Shown here: one piece after another, positions 18,632 to 25,620 of the stretch
How the letters are laid out: every line of letters begins with the position of its first letter
Numbering within the stretch: the stretch's first letter is position 1
Assembly: GCA_021733795.1 (NCBI GenBank)
Contig: JAIPKB010000035.1
Coordinates: forward strand, 1-34,507
DNA from: Akkermansiaceae bacterium
GTDB taxonomy: Bacteria; Verrucomicrobiota; Verrucomicrobiia; Verrucomicrobiales; Akkermansiaceae
DNA length: 34,507 nt
Direction of reading: 5' to 3'
Program-made: the position numbers and the translations under genes
Notes under the pieces: model-generated
Databases searched by the model: none
What the model was told of the DNA's origin: nothing
The model's input: the letters and a program-made list of their open reading frames with translations, nothing else

Positions 18632-19834
18632 TCAGAACGCTTCATCGAACTCGCCGAGGTCGAGCGGATAGACGCCGTGTTTGCGGACGAGCTTGACGAT
18701 CGTGTCGTAGGTTTTTCCGGAGACGCCGCTGCTAACGGAATGGTCGGATTGGAAAATGAGGCCGCCGCCCTTGGCGGAATTCAGCTTGCGCAGCACCTCG
18801 CGGCGGACTTTTTCCGGATCGCCCTCCTCCCAGACCATCATGTTGCTGTTGCCGCAGAAGCCCATGGCGTGGCCGTATTGGCGGCGCAGCTCGCAAACAT
18901 CCAGGCCGGCCTTGGCTTCGAGCGGGTTGTAGGCGTCCAGGCCGATCTCGATGAAGTCCGGCAGGATCGCCTGCACATTGCCGCAGCCGTGATAGATCAC
19001 CGGCAGGCCGTGGCGGTGGCAGATGTCGATCATCGCCTTGACGGTGGGCTTGAAATAGGTGCGCCAGTAGGTCGGCGAAAAAAACAGGTTGTTGCGGTAG
19101 GCCACATCGCCCCAGATGACGAAGCCGTCCAGCATTCCGTCCGCGGCCATGATGGCAGCTTCCGCGCAGCGGGTGTAATGCCTGCCAATGCGGAGGATCT
19201 GGGCGCCCATCCGCTCCGCTTCCTCGCCCATCCACATGAGCGGATTGATTTGGCCCACCAGGCGGGTGAGGCATTCCGAGGCTTCGATCATGCTGCCATA
19301 GACGGGGAAATCCGAGCGCAGTGATTTCACGGTCTCGACCCATGCCGGCGAATTACGGGTGAAGCCGTCGCCCACACCGGCGATCTGGTTGTCTCCGGCG
19401 CTGAAGAACCGGCGCGGGTCGGCCGGGTCATCGAACTCGAACGCCTCCAGCTTTTCCAATGTGTCGGTGTCCCAGCTTTCCTGCTCGGGCATGGGCATGT
19501 CGTAGCGTTTCCGCAATGTCGTCTCAAAGCCGGTTTTCACGATGACCTCCTCGTCGTCCTCGCGGATCGTCTCGAAGCTCTTGATGTGGGGATCCATATT
19601 GGGCACGGTGGCGATCCAATCCAGATCGTAGTGGTAGTAGGGATTGGCATCCGGCGGCAGGCCGAGTTCCTCACGCCAGCGCTGGATGAAGCCGCCCCAG
19701 AAAAAGTCGCTGATCGGCACGCGGTCGGGCTCCTGATGGCTCAGTGCCTTGCGCATGCGTTCCAATTTCGCCAAGGTGCCGGGCTTGCGCTCCAGCCCAG
19801 TGGCGGTGCCTACGGTGTCGAACATTCCACTCAT
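18632..19834 (-). CDS. Uroporphyrinogen decarboxylase (URO-D)/MtaA-superfamily protein
   Basis: The 400-residue protein has the family's opening (RMRKALSHQEPDRVPISDFFWGG) and a TIM-barrel layout. The segment YHGCGNVQ gives His282-x-Cys284 and the segment GFCGN gives Cys327. These match the H-x-C...C zinc site of the MtaA/CmuA corrinoid methyltransferase branch rather than the haem-pathway HemE. It has no signal peptide, so it is cytoplasmic. It heads the operon with two secreted fucosidases and is divergent from a broken araC copy. Such proteins often occur next to sugar-degradation genes in Verrucomicrobiota and related phyla. A methyl-transfer or demethylation role on a sugar-derived compound is only inference. 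Confidence 0.82.
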   Translation of the reverse strand: MSGMFDTVGTATGLERKPGTLAKLERMRKALSHQEPDRVPISDFFWGGFIQRWREELGLPPDANPYYHYDLDWIATVPNMDPHIKSFETIREDDEEVIVKTGFETTLRKRYDMPMPEQESWDTDTLEKLEAFEFDDPADPRRFFSAGDNQIAGVGDGFTRNSPAWVETVKSLRSDFPVYGSMIEASECLTRLVGQINPLMWMGEEAERMGAQILRIGRHYTRCAEAAIMAADGMLDGFVIWGDVAYRNNLFFSPTYWRTYFKPTVKAMIDICHRHGLPVIYHGCGNVQAILPDFIEIGLDAYNPLEAKAGLDVCELRRQYGHAMGFCGNSNMMVWEEGDPEKVRREVLRKLNSAKGGGLIFQSDHSVSSGVSGKTYDTIVKLVRKHGVYPLDLGEFDEAF

Positions 19835-19893
19835 GATGCGGGCGAGTATAATCCGGCTTGCTCCCGTGATCTATATCCGATAACCCCAATTCT
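19835..19893. promoter_or_regulatory. Divergent promoter region between the URO-D-type gene and the araC relic
   Basis: TATAAT at 19847-19852 lies 41 bases before the araC-relic ATG and is a good -10 candidate on the plus strand. On the minus strand the same bases read ATTATACT, about a dozen bases before the URO-D-type start, so a second -10 could overlap. The segment TATATCCGATAA is conserved in the other araC copy upstream region at 7652-7753. This region appears to be the original arrangement from which that copy derives. Confidence 0.45.
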
Positions 19894-20346
19894 ATGTCCT
19901 ATTCGACCCGTGGTCACACCAGTAAGGGAGCCTACGACCAACCGTTTTCCGGGGTGGGCGTGGAGTTCGATCCACTGGGAGCGCCCCCGGACCGCACCGG
20001 CGTGACGCTGCATGAAAGCGACTACCTGCCGGACAACACGGACTGGAATTTCCCCAGTGTCTTCAGTCCGTTCTGGCGGCTTGTACACAACCGTCGGCGC
20101 GGCCATTGCGTGCTGTTCGGGGATGAAATGACCGAGTTGACGCACGACCGGCTGCTGCTCATTCCACCGCGCCAACCCTTCCATTGCCTGGGCCAGAACC
20201 CGGTGCCCGCGTGCTGGCTGACATTGAACTTCATCGGTTAGCTCAATGAGAGTCAATGCCCCATGGTGAGGCTGCGTCCTCGCGCCACCGAAATAAGTCT
20301 GATCCGGGCCTTGTGTCGGTTGATCGAGACCAACGAAACATGGGCA
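19894..20346 (+). pseudogene. Truncated araC-family regulator copy
   Basis: The first 116 codons (MSYSTRGHTSKGAYDQPF...) are nearly identical to the intact regulator at 6791-7651. A TAG at 20239-20241 stops the frame. After it, in the same frame, the homology continues as LRPRATEISLIRALCRLIETNETWA up to about 20346, where it ends abruptly. The whole helix-turn-helix half is missing, so the copy cannot bind DNA as an AraC protein. A short N-terminal sensing-domain protein could still be made, but I favour a dead gene. The break point joins directly to the accessory island. Confidence 0.88.
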
Positions 20347-20579
20347 TGCTCCAGAAACTCATGGACAACCGGCTGGTCTGGAACGAGGCCCGGTTCTGCT
20401 TTGTCCAGGAGCGCGACAAGAATCTCGGCGGCAACAGCCTGTTCCGCAGCGAAGAACGCATCGCCACCGAGAAGCGCCACCTCAAGCGCAAGTGGAAATC
20501 CCACATCCGGATTGAAACCTACAAGAGTCAGGACCGCACCGCGATGGACGCCCCCCGCCGCCAGTCGGTGAAGCTTTGA
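20346..20579 (+). pseudogene. Probable C-terminal remnant of an island gene
   Basis: The frame reads MLQKLMDNRLVWNEARFCFV and continues to VKL with a charged helical composition (KRHLKRKWKSHIRIETYKS). Its apparent ATG is formed exactly at the junction with the araC relic (GCA joined to TGC), so it is probably not a real start and the original N-terminus was deleted. I do not recognise the family. The codon use matches the following island genes rather than the fucosidase genes. Confidence 0.5.
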
Positions 20580-20636
20580 AAAATGGCGTTCAAAACTGCT
20601 TCCATGCCGTGTGCCAAACCGCTAATCTAGCAGACG

Positions 20637-21194
20637 ATGAGTTATCACTTAAACACCAAGCGCGGCTACTCCTTCCCGGCGGTCTCCAGCGCGATGCAAA
20701 AGGCGGTCCGGCGCGGAGACGCGAAGCTGGCCGGTTACTGGGCACTCGAACTGTGGGCCAGCGGGTTCGGCCAGTATGTCTGGCGGCGCTTGCTCACGGT
20801 GAGCGCGGAGGATTGCTGGGGCATTCTCACCCAGGAGGTCAAGGCGTTGCACGACAGCTACACCGAGATCAACCAGAACACCCCGGCGAAGACACCGAAA
20901 GGCCGCATCTTCATTTCCAAAGCCGTGATTCTGCTCTGCCTCGCCAAGAAGAGCCGCGACGCCGACCACCTGCAAAACTTCGTCTATGACCAGCAAGCCG
21001 GGCTGATACCGGAAACCCTGACCGATGAACTGGAAGCCGCCGGCGAATACGTCCCCATCCCCGACTACGCATACGACTGCCACACGCCGCAGGGCCGCCG
21101 GATGGGCAAGACCAAAGCCGAGTTCTTCAAGGCCGAGCAGGAGGCGCTCAACCCCTTCATTCCCGGTCTCTTCGATGACCTGATTGATTCGTAA
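20637..21194 (+). CDS. Small helical protein resembling the C-terminal domain of MgsA/RarA AAA+ ATPases
   Basis: The 185-residue protein contains AVSSAMQKAVRRGDAKLAGYWALEL followed by VWRRLLTVSAEDCWG. This resembles the oligomerisation/clamp-loader-like C-terminal domain of RarA (MgsA) and WRNIP1 (pattern: AFHKSVRGSD...ALYWLARM...RRL...ASEDIG). No Walker A or B motif is present, so it is a stand-alone version of that domain. Near the C-terminus, TPQGRRMGKTKAEFF is conserved-looking and basic. A role in replication or repair of a mobile element is plausible by analogy. The next gene starts 19 bp downstream. Confidence 0.62.
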   Translation: MSYHLNTKRGYSFPAVSSAMQKAVRRGDAKLAGYWALELWASGFGQYVWRRLLTVSAEDCWGILTQEVKALHDSYTEINQNTPAKTPKGRIFISKAVILLCLAKKSRDADHLQNFVYDQQAGLIPETLTDELEAAGEYVPIPDYAYDCHTPQGRRMGKTKAEFFKAEQEALNPFIPGLFDDLIDS

Positions 21195-21213
21195 CCCCAC
21201 ACCCCGAGATCCC

Positions 21214-21495
21214 ATGCCAATCCACCTGATGCAACCCCGCTTCCCGCTTGGGAAGATCTACGCCACCCCCGGTGCCCTGGCGCTGGACGTGGACCTCTCC
21301 CGCTACCTCCGCCGGCACCACTGCGGCGATTGGGGCGAAGAACTCTGCGCCGAAGACAAGCAGGCGAACGAGGACGCCCTGGCCCACGACACCCGCCTGC
21401 GGAGTTGCTACAAGACGCCCGCCGGTGACTGCCTCTACATCATCACCGAATGGAATAGGTCGATGACCACGATGTTGCTCGCGGAGGAATACTGA
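21214..21495 (+). CDS. Small plasmid-type conserved hypothetical protein
   Basis: The 93-residue protein starts MPIHLMQPRFPLGKIYATPG and contains RHHCGDWGEELCAEDKQANE, RLRSCYKTPAG and YIITEWNRSMTTMLLAEEY. This pattern is familiar from short proteins of plasmids and integrative elements (core: LG.v.ATPGAL, GDWG...D...N...L, ITE.DRS.T..LLPEEY). These are sometimes mislabelled as restriction-related. Function is unknown. I chose the internal ATG because it directly precedes the conserved start and the upstream codons have no homology pattern. Confidence 0.75.
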   Translation: MPIHLMQPRFPLGKIYATPGALALDVDLSRYLRRHHCGDWGEELCAEDKQANEDALAHDTRLRSCYKTPAGDCLYIITEWNRSMTTMLLAEEY

Positions 21496-21699
21496 ACCGC
21501 TCAGTACAATCCGAATGCCAAACCGGTTTGTCCACGCCTAACGGTGAACCTAACTTATGCGGAATGTGGATGAGAGGGTCGGTCATATTGCTATACCTTG
21601 TGAGGGGGTAGTGTGCTCCTACGGCTGATAACGAGGCATTCGGAAGGTTGCGGATTTCGTGGCCATTCCAAGCACGATTGACACCCGTACAATCAGTAT
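21496..21699. other. Intergenic region, no gene recognised
   Basis: These 204 bases are lower in G+C than their surroundings and contain no convincing frame. They run from the end of the small plasmid-type gene to the first copy of the island repeat. Confidence 0.4.
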
Positions 21700-21823
21700 G
21701 CCAACGGACGAGCCGCACGCAAAATGGCCAGCAAATATGGTGTGGGTTGGCGTGCGGATGGTGCGCGACAAACGAGGGCCGCGTTGACGAGGCTCAGGAT
21801 GTCGGAACGCACAACCCTCCGAC
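21700..21823 (+). repeat. Island repeat, copy A (upstream of the ligase gene)
   Basis: It starts GCCAACGGACGA, contains TGGCGTGCGGATGGTGCGCG and ACAAACGAGGGC, and ends with GGATGTCGGAACGCACAACC followed by CTCCG. Two other copies precede the RadC-type and amidoligase genes. The end part can pair GAGG with CCTC around a loop. An ATG inside it (at the GGATG) opens a short frame, MSERTTLRPHST, which in this copy runs in frame into the ligase start. Confidence 0.8.
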
Positions 21824-21834
21824 CCCATAGCACC

Positions 21835-22314
21835 ATGAACGCCATCACCAAGCCAATGCTCGCCACCAAGTGCGAGTGCCCGCGCCTGCTCAAATTCCCG
21901 GTCCTTGCCACGCCCAAGCTCGATGGGATCCGCTGCCTCAAGCTCAATGGCAAGGCCGTGACCCGCTCGTTCAAACCCATCTCCAACCGGTTCGCCCGCG
22001 AGTGGATCAGATCGATGACCAACCAGAACGCCGCCGAACTGGACGCCTTCGGCCGGACCAAGCGCAGTCTCGCCCAGGCTGGCATGGTCGGCCGGAACGA
22101 ACTCGGCGGCTTCGTGGTGAGGCACCTCAAGACCGGCGTGGAATTCCGGCTCGGCTACAATCACATCACCGGCGGCATCGACCGGGTGACCTTGTGGCTG
22201 CGGCGCGAGACGCTTGTTGGGAAAGTGGTGAAGTTCAGCCACCAGCCGAGCGGGGCCAAGGACGCTCCCCGGTTCCCGAAGTTCATCGGGTTCCGCGAGG
22301 CGTGGGACATGTGA
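21835..22314 (+). pseudogene. Internally deleted ATP-dependent DNA ligase (phage type)
   Basis: The open frame of 159 residues starts like T7-type ligases: KFPVLATPKLDGIR carries motif I with the adenylated Lys28, and Arg33/Arg44 follow. After NRFAREWI the sequence jumps to RLGYNHITGG, then LVGKVVKFSHQPSGAKDAPRFPKFIGFR, which is the OB-fold tail of the family. Motifs III, IIIa and IV are missing, about 150-200 residues compared with a usual length near 350. The adenylation domain cannot be complete, so ligation is not expected. The deletion is in frame, so a stable product is possible. It lies directly behind repeat copy A. Confidence 0.75.
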
Positions 22315-22320
22315 TCTGCC

Positions 22321-22405
22321 TCGCAAAAATGGTGTCAAATGGCGCGCGACAAACGACGGCGGCGTCTGGCAGGCAGGAGGATGCCGGAACGCACATCCCT
22401 CCGGC
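22321..22405 (+). repeat. Island repeat, copy B (upstream of the RadC-type gene)
   Basis: This shorter copy lacks the first 40 or so bases. It contains GGCGCGCGACAAACGACGGC, AGGAGGATGCCGG and AACGCACATCCCTCCGG. GGAGGATG and CATCCCTCC can form a nearly perfect stem with a one-base bulge. The ATG after AGGAGG opens a frame that overlaps the RadC-type gene in another phase. Confidence 0.8.
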
Positions 22406-22414
22406 CCCACCGAG

Positions 22415-22897
22415 ATGAAAACACCGAAATACCGCCCAGGCTCCACCAGTCGCATCACCGTCACCAGCGTCAGGGAAGATGCCTGCCCGTTCAACACCGA
22501 CACACCCGAGAACCTCCACCGGTTCTGGCTGGAGATCGTCGCCTCCCAGCCCGACCACGAACCCGACAAGGAGAGCGTGGTTGTCGTGATGATGAACGCC
22601 CGCCTGCGCCCCTACGCCTGGCACCGGGTGAGCCTCGGGTCGGTCAACGAGTGTTCCGCACAGCCCCGTGAGATTCTGCGCCCTGTCATCGTGTCTGGAG
22701 CTTTCGGGTTCGCCCTGATGCACAACCACCCTAGCGGCGACCCCGGACCCAGCCGCGCCGACGAGGCGATCACCCGCCGGATCAACGAGGCCGCCGCCCT
22801 GTTGCAAATCCGCTTCCTCGACCATGTCGTCGTCGGAGACCCAGCACCCGGACGCGGCCCCTACTTTTCGTTCCGGGAAGCCGGGCTGGTTTCCTAA
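22415..22897 (+). CDS. RadC-like JAB/MPN metalloprotease-fold protein
   Basis: The 160-residue protein ends with the RadC-type domain. H103-N-H105, S113 and D116 form the complete JAMM motif (H-x-H-x7-S-x2-D) in LMHNHPSGDPGPSRADEA. It is followed by the usual LQIRFLDHVVVG. It lacks the N-terminal helix-hairpin-helix part of chromosomal RadC, as mobile-element versions usually do. The first 45 residues are of unknown type. A Zn-dependent isopeptidase activity is suggested by the motif but not proven for RadC proteins. Its location next to an amidoligase is of interest. Confidence 0.85.
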   Translation: MKTPKYRPGSTSRITVTSVREDACPFNTDTPENLHRFWLEIVASQPDHEPDKESVVVVMMNARLRPYAWHRVSLGSVNECSAQPREILRPVIVSGAFGFALMHNHPSGDPGPSRADEAITRRINEAAALLQIRFLDHVVVGDPAPGRGPYFSFREAGLVS

Positions 22898-22912
22898 CGA
22901 AACAAACCGCGC

Positions 22913-23037
22913 GCCAACGGACGAAGCGAACGAAACATGGTGAAAACTATGGTGCGAACTGGCGTGCGGATGGTGCGCGACAACCCGCGAGGATGGCTGG
23001 CAGGAGGAAGGATGTCGGAACGCACAACCCTCCGGCA
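22913..23037 (+). repeat. Island repeat, copy C (upstream of the amidoligase gene)
   Basis: It starts GCCAACGGACGA like copy A and shares TGGCGTGCGGATGGTGCGCG and GGATGTCGGAACGCACAACC exactly with it. GGAGG at the start of the end part can pair with CCTCC. The ATG within GGATG opens a 13-codon frame (MSERTTLRHPQRP) whose TGA overlaps the amidoligase ATG as ATGA. Confidence 0.8.
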
Positions 23038-23049
23038 TCCACAGAGACC

Positions 23050-24057
23050 ATGAGATCCCAAGATACCAAAGCCGAGCAGATCACCTTCGGCGTCGAACTC
23101 GAAACCACCATCCCCGCCACGTCCGGCATCAATGTCGGCGGCTACCACTGCGGTGCCCCCGTGCGCGGCGGAACTGACATGGCCACCAACCAGCCGCTGA
23201 CCGCCCCCACCTTCAACGGTAACCATTGGAAGGCCGAGCGCGACGGGTCCATCCGCATCACCACGGGTCGCATGGCCTGCGAGTTTGTCTCCCCCGTCCT
23301 CCACGGTGCCGCCGGGGTTGAGAACCTGATTCAATTCGTCGAGTGGGCCAACGCGATCGGGGCGAACGTGAACGCCTCGTGCGGATGCCATATCACCGTG
23401 GGCGTGGCCTCGATCATCGGCACCAACGATCCGCAGGCGATGAGCGAATTCGCACGCAAGCTCGCCCACATCGCCCGGTGGCACGCCATGAGCCTCTACG
23501 GCCAGACGGGCACCGGACGCCACCTCAACCACTACAGCCACGTGCTCGACGACAGCGTCGGCGGCTTGGTCAGACGGATGGAACGGGCCACCCAGCCGAA
23601 CCGCAAGGCCGACGCCGCCAACCGCTGCGGACGGGGCATGCTCAACCTGCGCAAGCTCTTCACCCACGGCGTGATCGAATTGCCGACGCGTGCCCGCGTC
23701 GCCCTGCGGGCAGCCTATGGCTGGCTATCTCGCTCCGCTCGGTTCCGGGTGTTCGCCGGCACGCTCAACGCCCACAAGATCATGCACCACCTCGCCACGG
23801 TGCTGGGCCTCTGCCGCCGCGCCGCGGAAGTCGAATGCCTCGGTGCCTTCTCGAAGAACAAGGCGTAAGCGAAACGCACCTCATCCGCCGCCACCGCCCT
23901 GCGCTTCCTCTGGGACTACCTCGGGTGGACTGGCTGCAAACGCCCTGTGGCCCTCGGGCTCTTCGGCCCCCTCCACCACGGGTTCAGGACCTACCGCCAG
24001 ACCGCCGAACGGATGTGCCAGCGCTTCGACGCCCGCTTCCCCCACGCCAACCTCTAA
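23050..24057 (+). pseudogene. Amidoligase-family protein interrupted by an in-frame TAA and a palindromic insert
   Basis: The N-terminus ITFGVELETT, the segment WKAERDGSIRI and CEFVSPVLHGAAG are typical of the amidoligase (COOH-NH2 ligase, glutamine-synthetase-like fold) family. The later FRVFAGTLNAHKI is the family's E-F-R...G-T motif. Between the E (codon 23677) and FRVF (23743), 21 extra codons made of two hairpins are inserted. A TAA at 23866-23868 stops the frame, but the same frame continues with AKRTSSAATALRFLWDYLGW and ends at 24057 (FPHANL). That stretch looks like the natural C-terminus. Predicted role: ATP-dependent peptide-type bond formation. It may be inactive, or truncated but functional. 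The glutaminase-like gene starts 14 bp later. Confidence 0.78.
23680..23742 (+). repeat. 63-bp double-hairpin insertion within the amidoligase frame
   Basis: CGACGCG (23684-23690)-TGCC-CGCGTCG (23695-23701) and CAGCC (23711-23715)-TAT-GGCTG (23719-23723) are two perfect hairpins. Together with flanking bases they make exactly 21 codons that separate GVIE from FRVFAGT, which are contiguous in the family pattern. Confidence 0.7.
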
Positions 24058-24071
24058 CCTCCCCCAAAGCC

Positions 24072-24695
24072 ATGTGTGTGATCCTCGTATGCCCCGCCGA
24101 TGTCCGCCCCGACCGCGCCACCCTCGACGCCTGCCACAAAGCCAATCCCCACGGGGCCGGGGTGGCGTGGTGCGACGGTGACCGGGTGCGCTGGTCGAAG
24201 GGAATCGAACCCGACGAACTCGAACCCCTGATCGCCGGACTGTCCGGTGAGATCGTGATCCACTTCCGCTGGGCGAGTGTCGGGGAGGTGACGCCGAAGC
24301 TCTGCCACCCGTTTCCCGTAACCGCCACCGCCACCACCCGCCTGACTGGCCACGCCCTCGCCGTGCTCTTCCACAATGGCACGTGGAGTGATTGGCGCGA
24401 GACCCTGCGCCGGATGCCCGGAGGCCGCCTACCCGATTCCCTGCTATCCGACACCAGGGTCGCCGCCTCCTTTGTCGATCTCTGCGGCACCGATGCCCTC
24501 GAACGGCTCCCCGGCCGCTGGGCGTTCTTCGAGCGGGACTTCACCGAGCTGTTCGGCGACTGGCAGCGGTGGGGCGGCATGAAGGTGAGCAATCTCGGCT
24601 TCGAGCGCCATCTGCACACCGCCCCGCTCCACCAAGCCACCCTCAAGCTCTCGTCCGCGTGCGGATACCCGGACACCAGCCGCCGCCGCAAGTGA
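24072..24695 (+). CDS. Class II glutamine-amidotransferase-like (Ntn hydrolase) protein
   Basis: With the ATG at 24072 the 207-residue protein begins Met-Cys, so that removal of Met would expose the N-terminal Cys nucleophile of Ntn amidotransferases. NPHGAGVAWCDGD, EIVIHFRWASVGEV, HPFPV and LFHNGTW correspond to the family's substrate-binding and oxyanion segments. These proteins release ammonia from glutamine or act as related amide hydrolases. The gene follows an amidoligase gene after 14 bp. Such pairings have been described for amidoligase clusters, where the amidotransferase may supply or remove amide groups. The partner reaction here is inference. Confidence 0.8.
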   Translation: MCVILVCPADVRPDRATLDACHKANPHGAGVAWCDGDRVRWSKGIEPDELEPLIAGLSGEIVIHFRWASVGEVTPKLCHPFPVTATATTRLTGHALAVLFHNGTWSDWRETLRRMPGGRLPDSLLSDTRVAASFVDLCGTDALERLPGRWAFFERDFTELFGDWQRWGGMKVSNLGFERHLHTAPLHQATLKLSSACGYPDTSRRRK

Positions 24696-24732
24696 GCCCA
24701 CCAACGAATCCAACGAGCACCATCCCACCATC

Positions 24733-24990
24733 ATGAAAAGCACCATCCGCATCGCCGCCACCGAGACCGCGTCCCTCAACTCGACCGCCTTCTTCCCGCC
24801 GCCACCGCCACCCCAACTGATGACCGAGAGGGAGGTCTGCGCGTGGCTCAACACCTCCAAGCGCAACCTGTTCTGCTGGCGCAAGGCCGGACTCATTCCC
24901 TACCTCAAGATCGGCAGGGCGGTGAGGTTCAAGAGGGATGAGGTGGAGAAGGCGCTCGCAACAAGAATCCACATCTCCGATCAGCCATGA
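24733..24990 (+). CDS. Excisionase/MerR-type helix-turn-helix protein
   Basis: The 85-residue protein has a low-complexity proline run (FPPPPPPQL) near residue 25. A compact winged HTH of the excisionase type (HTH_17) follows: LMTEREVCAWLNTSKRNLFCWRKAGLIPYLKIGRAVRFKRDEVEKAL. Such proteins help excise integrative elements or act as small regulators. Its presence supports a mobile-element origin of the 20347-25333 region, though no integrase is in the window. The stop overlaps the start of the next ORF (ATGA). Confidence 0.82.
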   Translation: MKSTIRIAATETASLNSTAFFPPPPPPQLMTEREVCAWLNTSKRNLFCWRKAGLIPYLKIGRAVRFKRDEVEKALATRIHISDQP

Positions 24991-25169
24991 ATCAGGCACC
25001 CGTTGTCACCATTGCCCGCTACCGCAAACCCGACGGCTACGAAACCAGGTTCTGGGCCGTGTATGTCGATGGAGAACTGCTAGCCGTCACCGTCTATCGG
25101 AAAGGTGCGGAGGCTGTCAGGGCAATGATTGTCCGGGTGTCCGCCACCCGATCTGTCGGCGTGGCCTGA
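24987..25169 (+). CDS. Small hypothetical protein overlapping the excisionase-type gene
   Basis: The 60-residue frame starts at an ATG that overlaps the previous stop codon. It reads IARYRKPDGYETRFWAVYVDGELLAVTVYRKGAEAVRAMI, with a plausible compact beta-alpha composition. The last dozen residues (VRVSATRSVGVA) look out of frame, and another frame remains open downstream (ending DLEMWIW at 25333), so a frameshift is possible. Family not recognised. Confidence 0.5.
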   Translation: MNQAPVVTIARYRKPDGYETRFWAVYVDGELLAVTVYRKGAEAVRAMIVRVSATRSVGVA

Positions 25170-25462
25170 GCGGATTCCATCTGCCCGCCTCCAGCCCCCC
25201 GGAAAACGAGGTTCTCGCGGCATTCCTCGCCCGGCGGTGGGGCACTCCCATCACCATCACCCGAAAGATCGCGGAAGGAGCCAAGGGCAATGTCAGGGCG
25301 GCGATGGCGGATTTGGAGATGTGGATTTGGTGACAGGAATGACATTTCATCCATCACCCCAAAGTCCGCCACAAAGCCACCCTCAAGTTCTACGATGTTG
25401 ACCCGCTCTGACCCGCGACGGGTATCCGCAGGTGGAGGCTGTTACGAGTGCTTGCTTAGGAT
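25170..25462. other. Degenerate region at the island end
   Basis: An open frame from about 25160 to 25333 (EVLAAFLARRWGTPITITRK) looks coding-like but has no start or family match and may be the shifted tail of the preceding gene. From 25334 to 25462 I see nothing convincing. Confidence 0.35.
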
Positions 25463-25620
25463 TCAAGGGGTCCAGGGATTGGAGGGAATTGCATAGAGGC
25501 GGGTGCCCCACAACTCGACACCGTCATCTGACTTGGCGGCACGCCAGTAGGGGTGGAGGGCGGTGCCGGCGCTGTTCATTCCGTTGACGGAGGATCTGGT
25601 TCCGTTAGCGGCGGAGGACC
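25463..25620 (-). pseudogene. C-terminal relic of a paralogue of the giant protein
   Basis: Read on the minus strand, this stretch translates as VNGMNSAGTALHPYWRAAKS, then DDGVELWGTRLYAI, ending at a TGA (25465-25463). The last 60 residues of the giant protein encoded at 26527-31830 read VRNGKNSGTAAPGDAAAGTA, then LHPYWHTQAGLDGFSLWDD. The motif GTALHPYW is identical and the layout is the same. Only this tail remains, and it overlaps the end of the 316-residue gene in another frame. Confidence 0.7.

Noticed and set aside
21700..23037. Integron attC sites between the island genes
   Set aside because: The repeats lack paired RYYYAAC and GTTRRRY core sites, and they lie at the 5' side of genes; no integron integrase is in the window.
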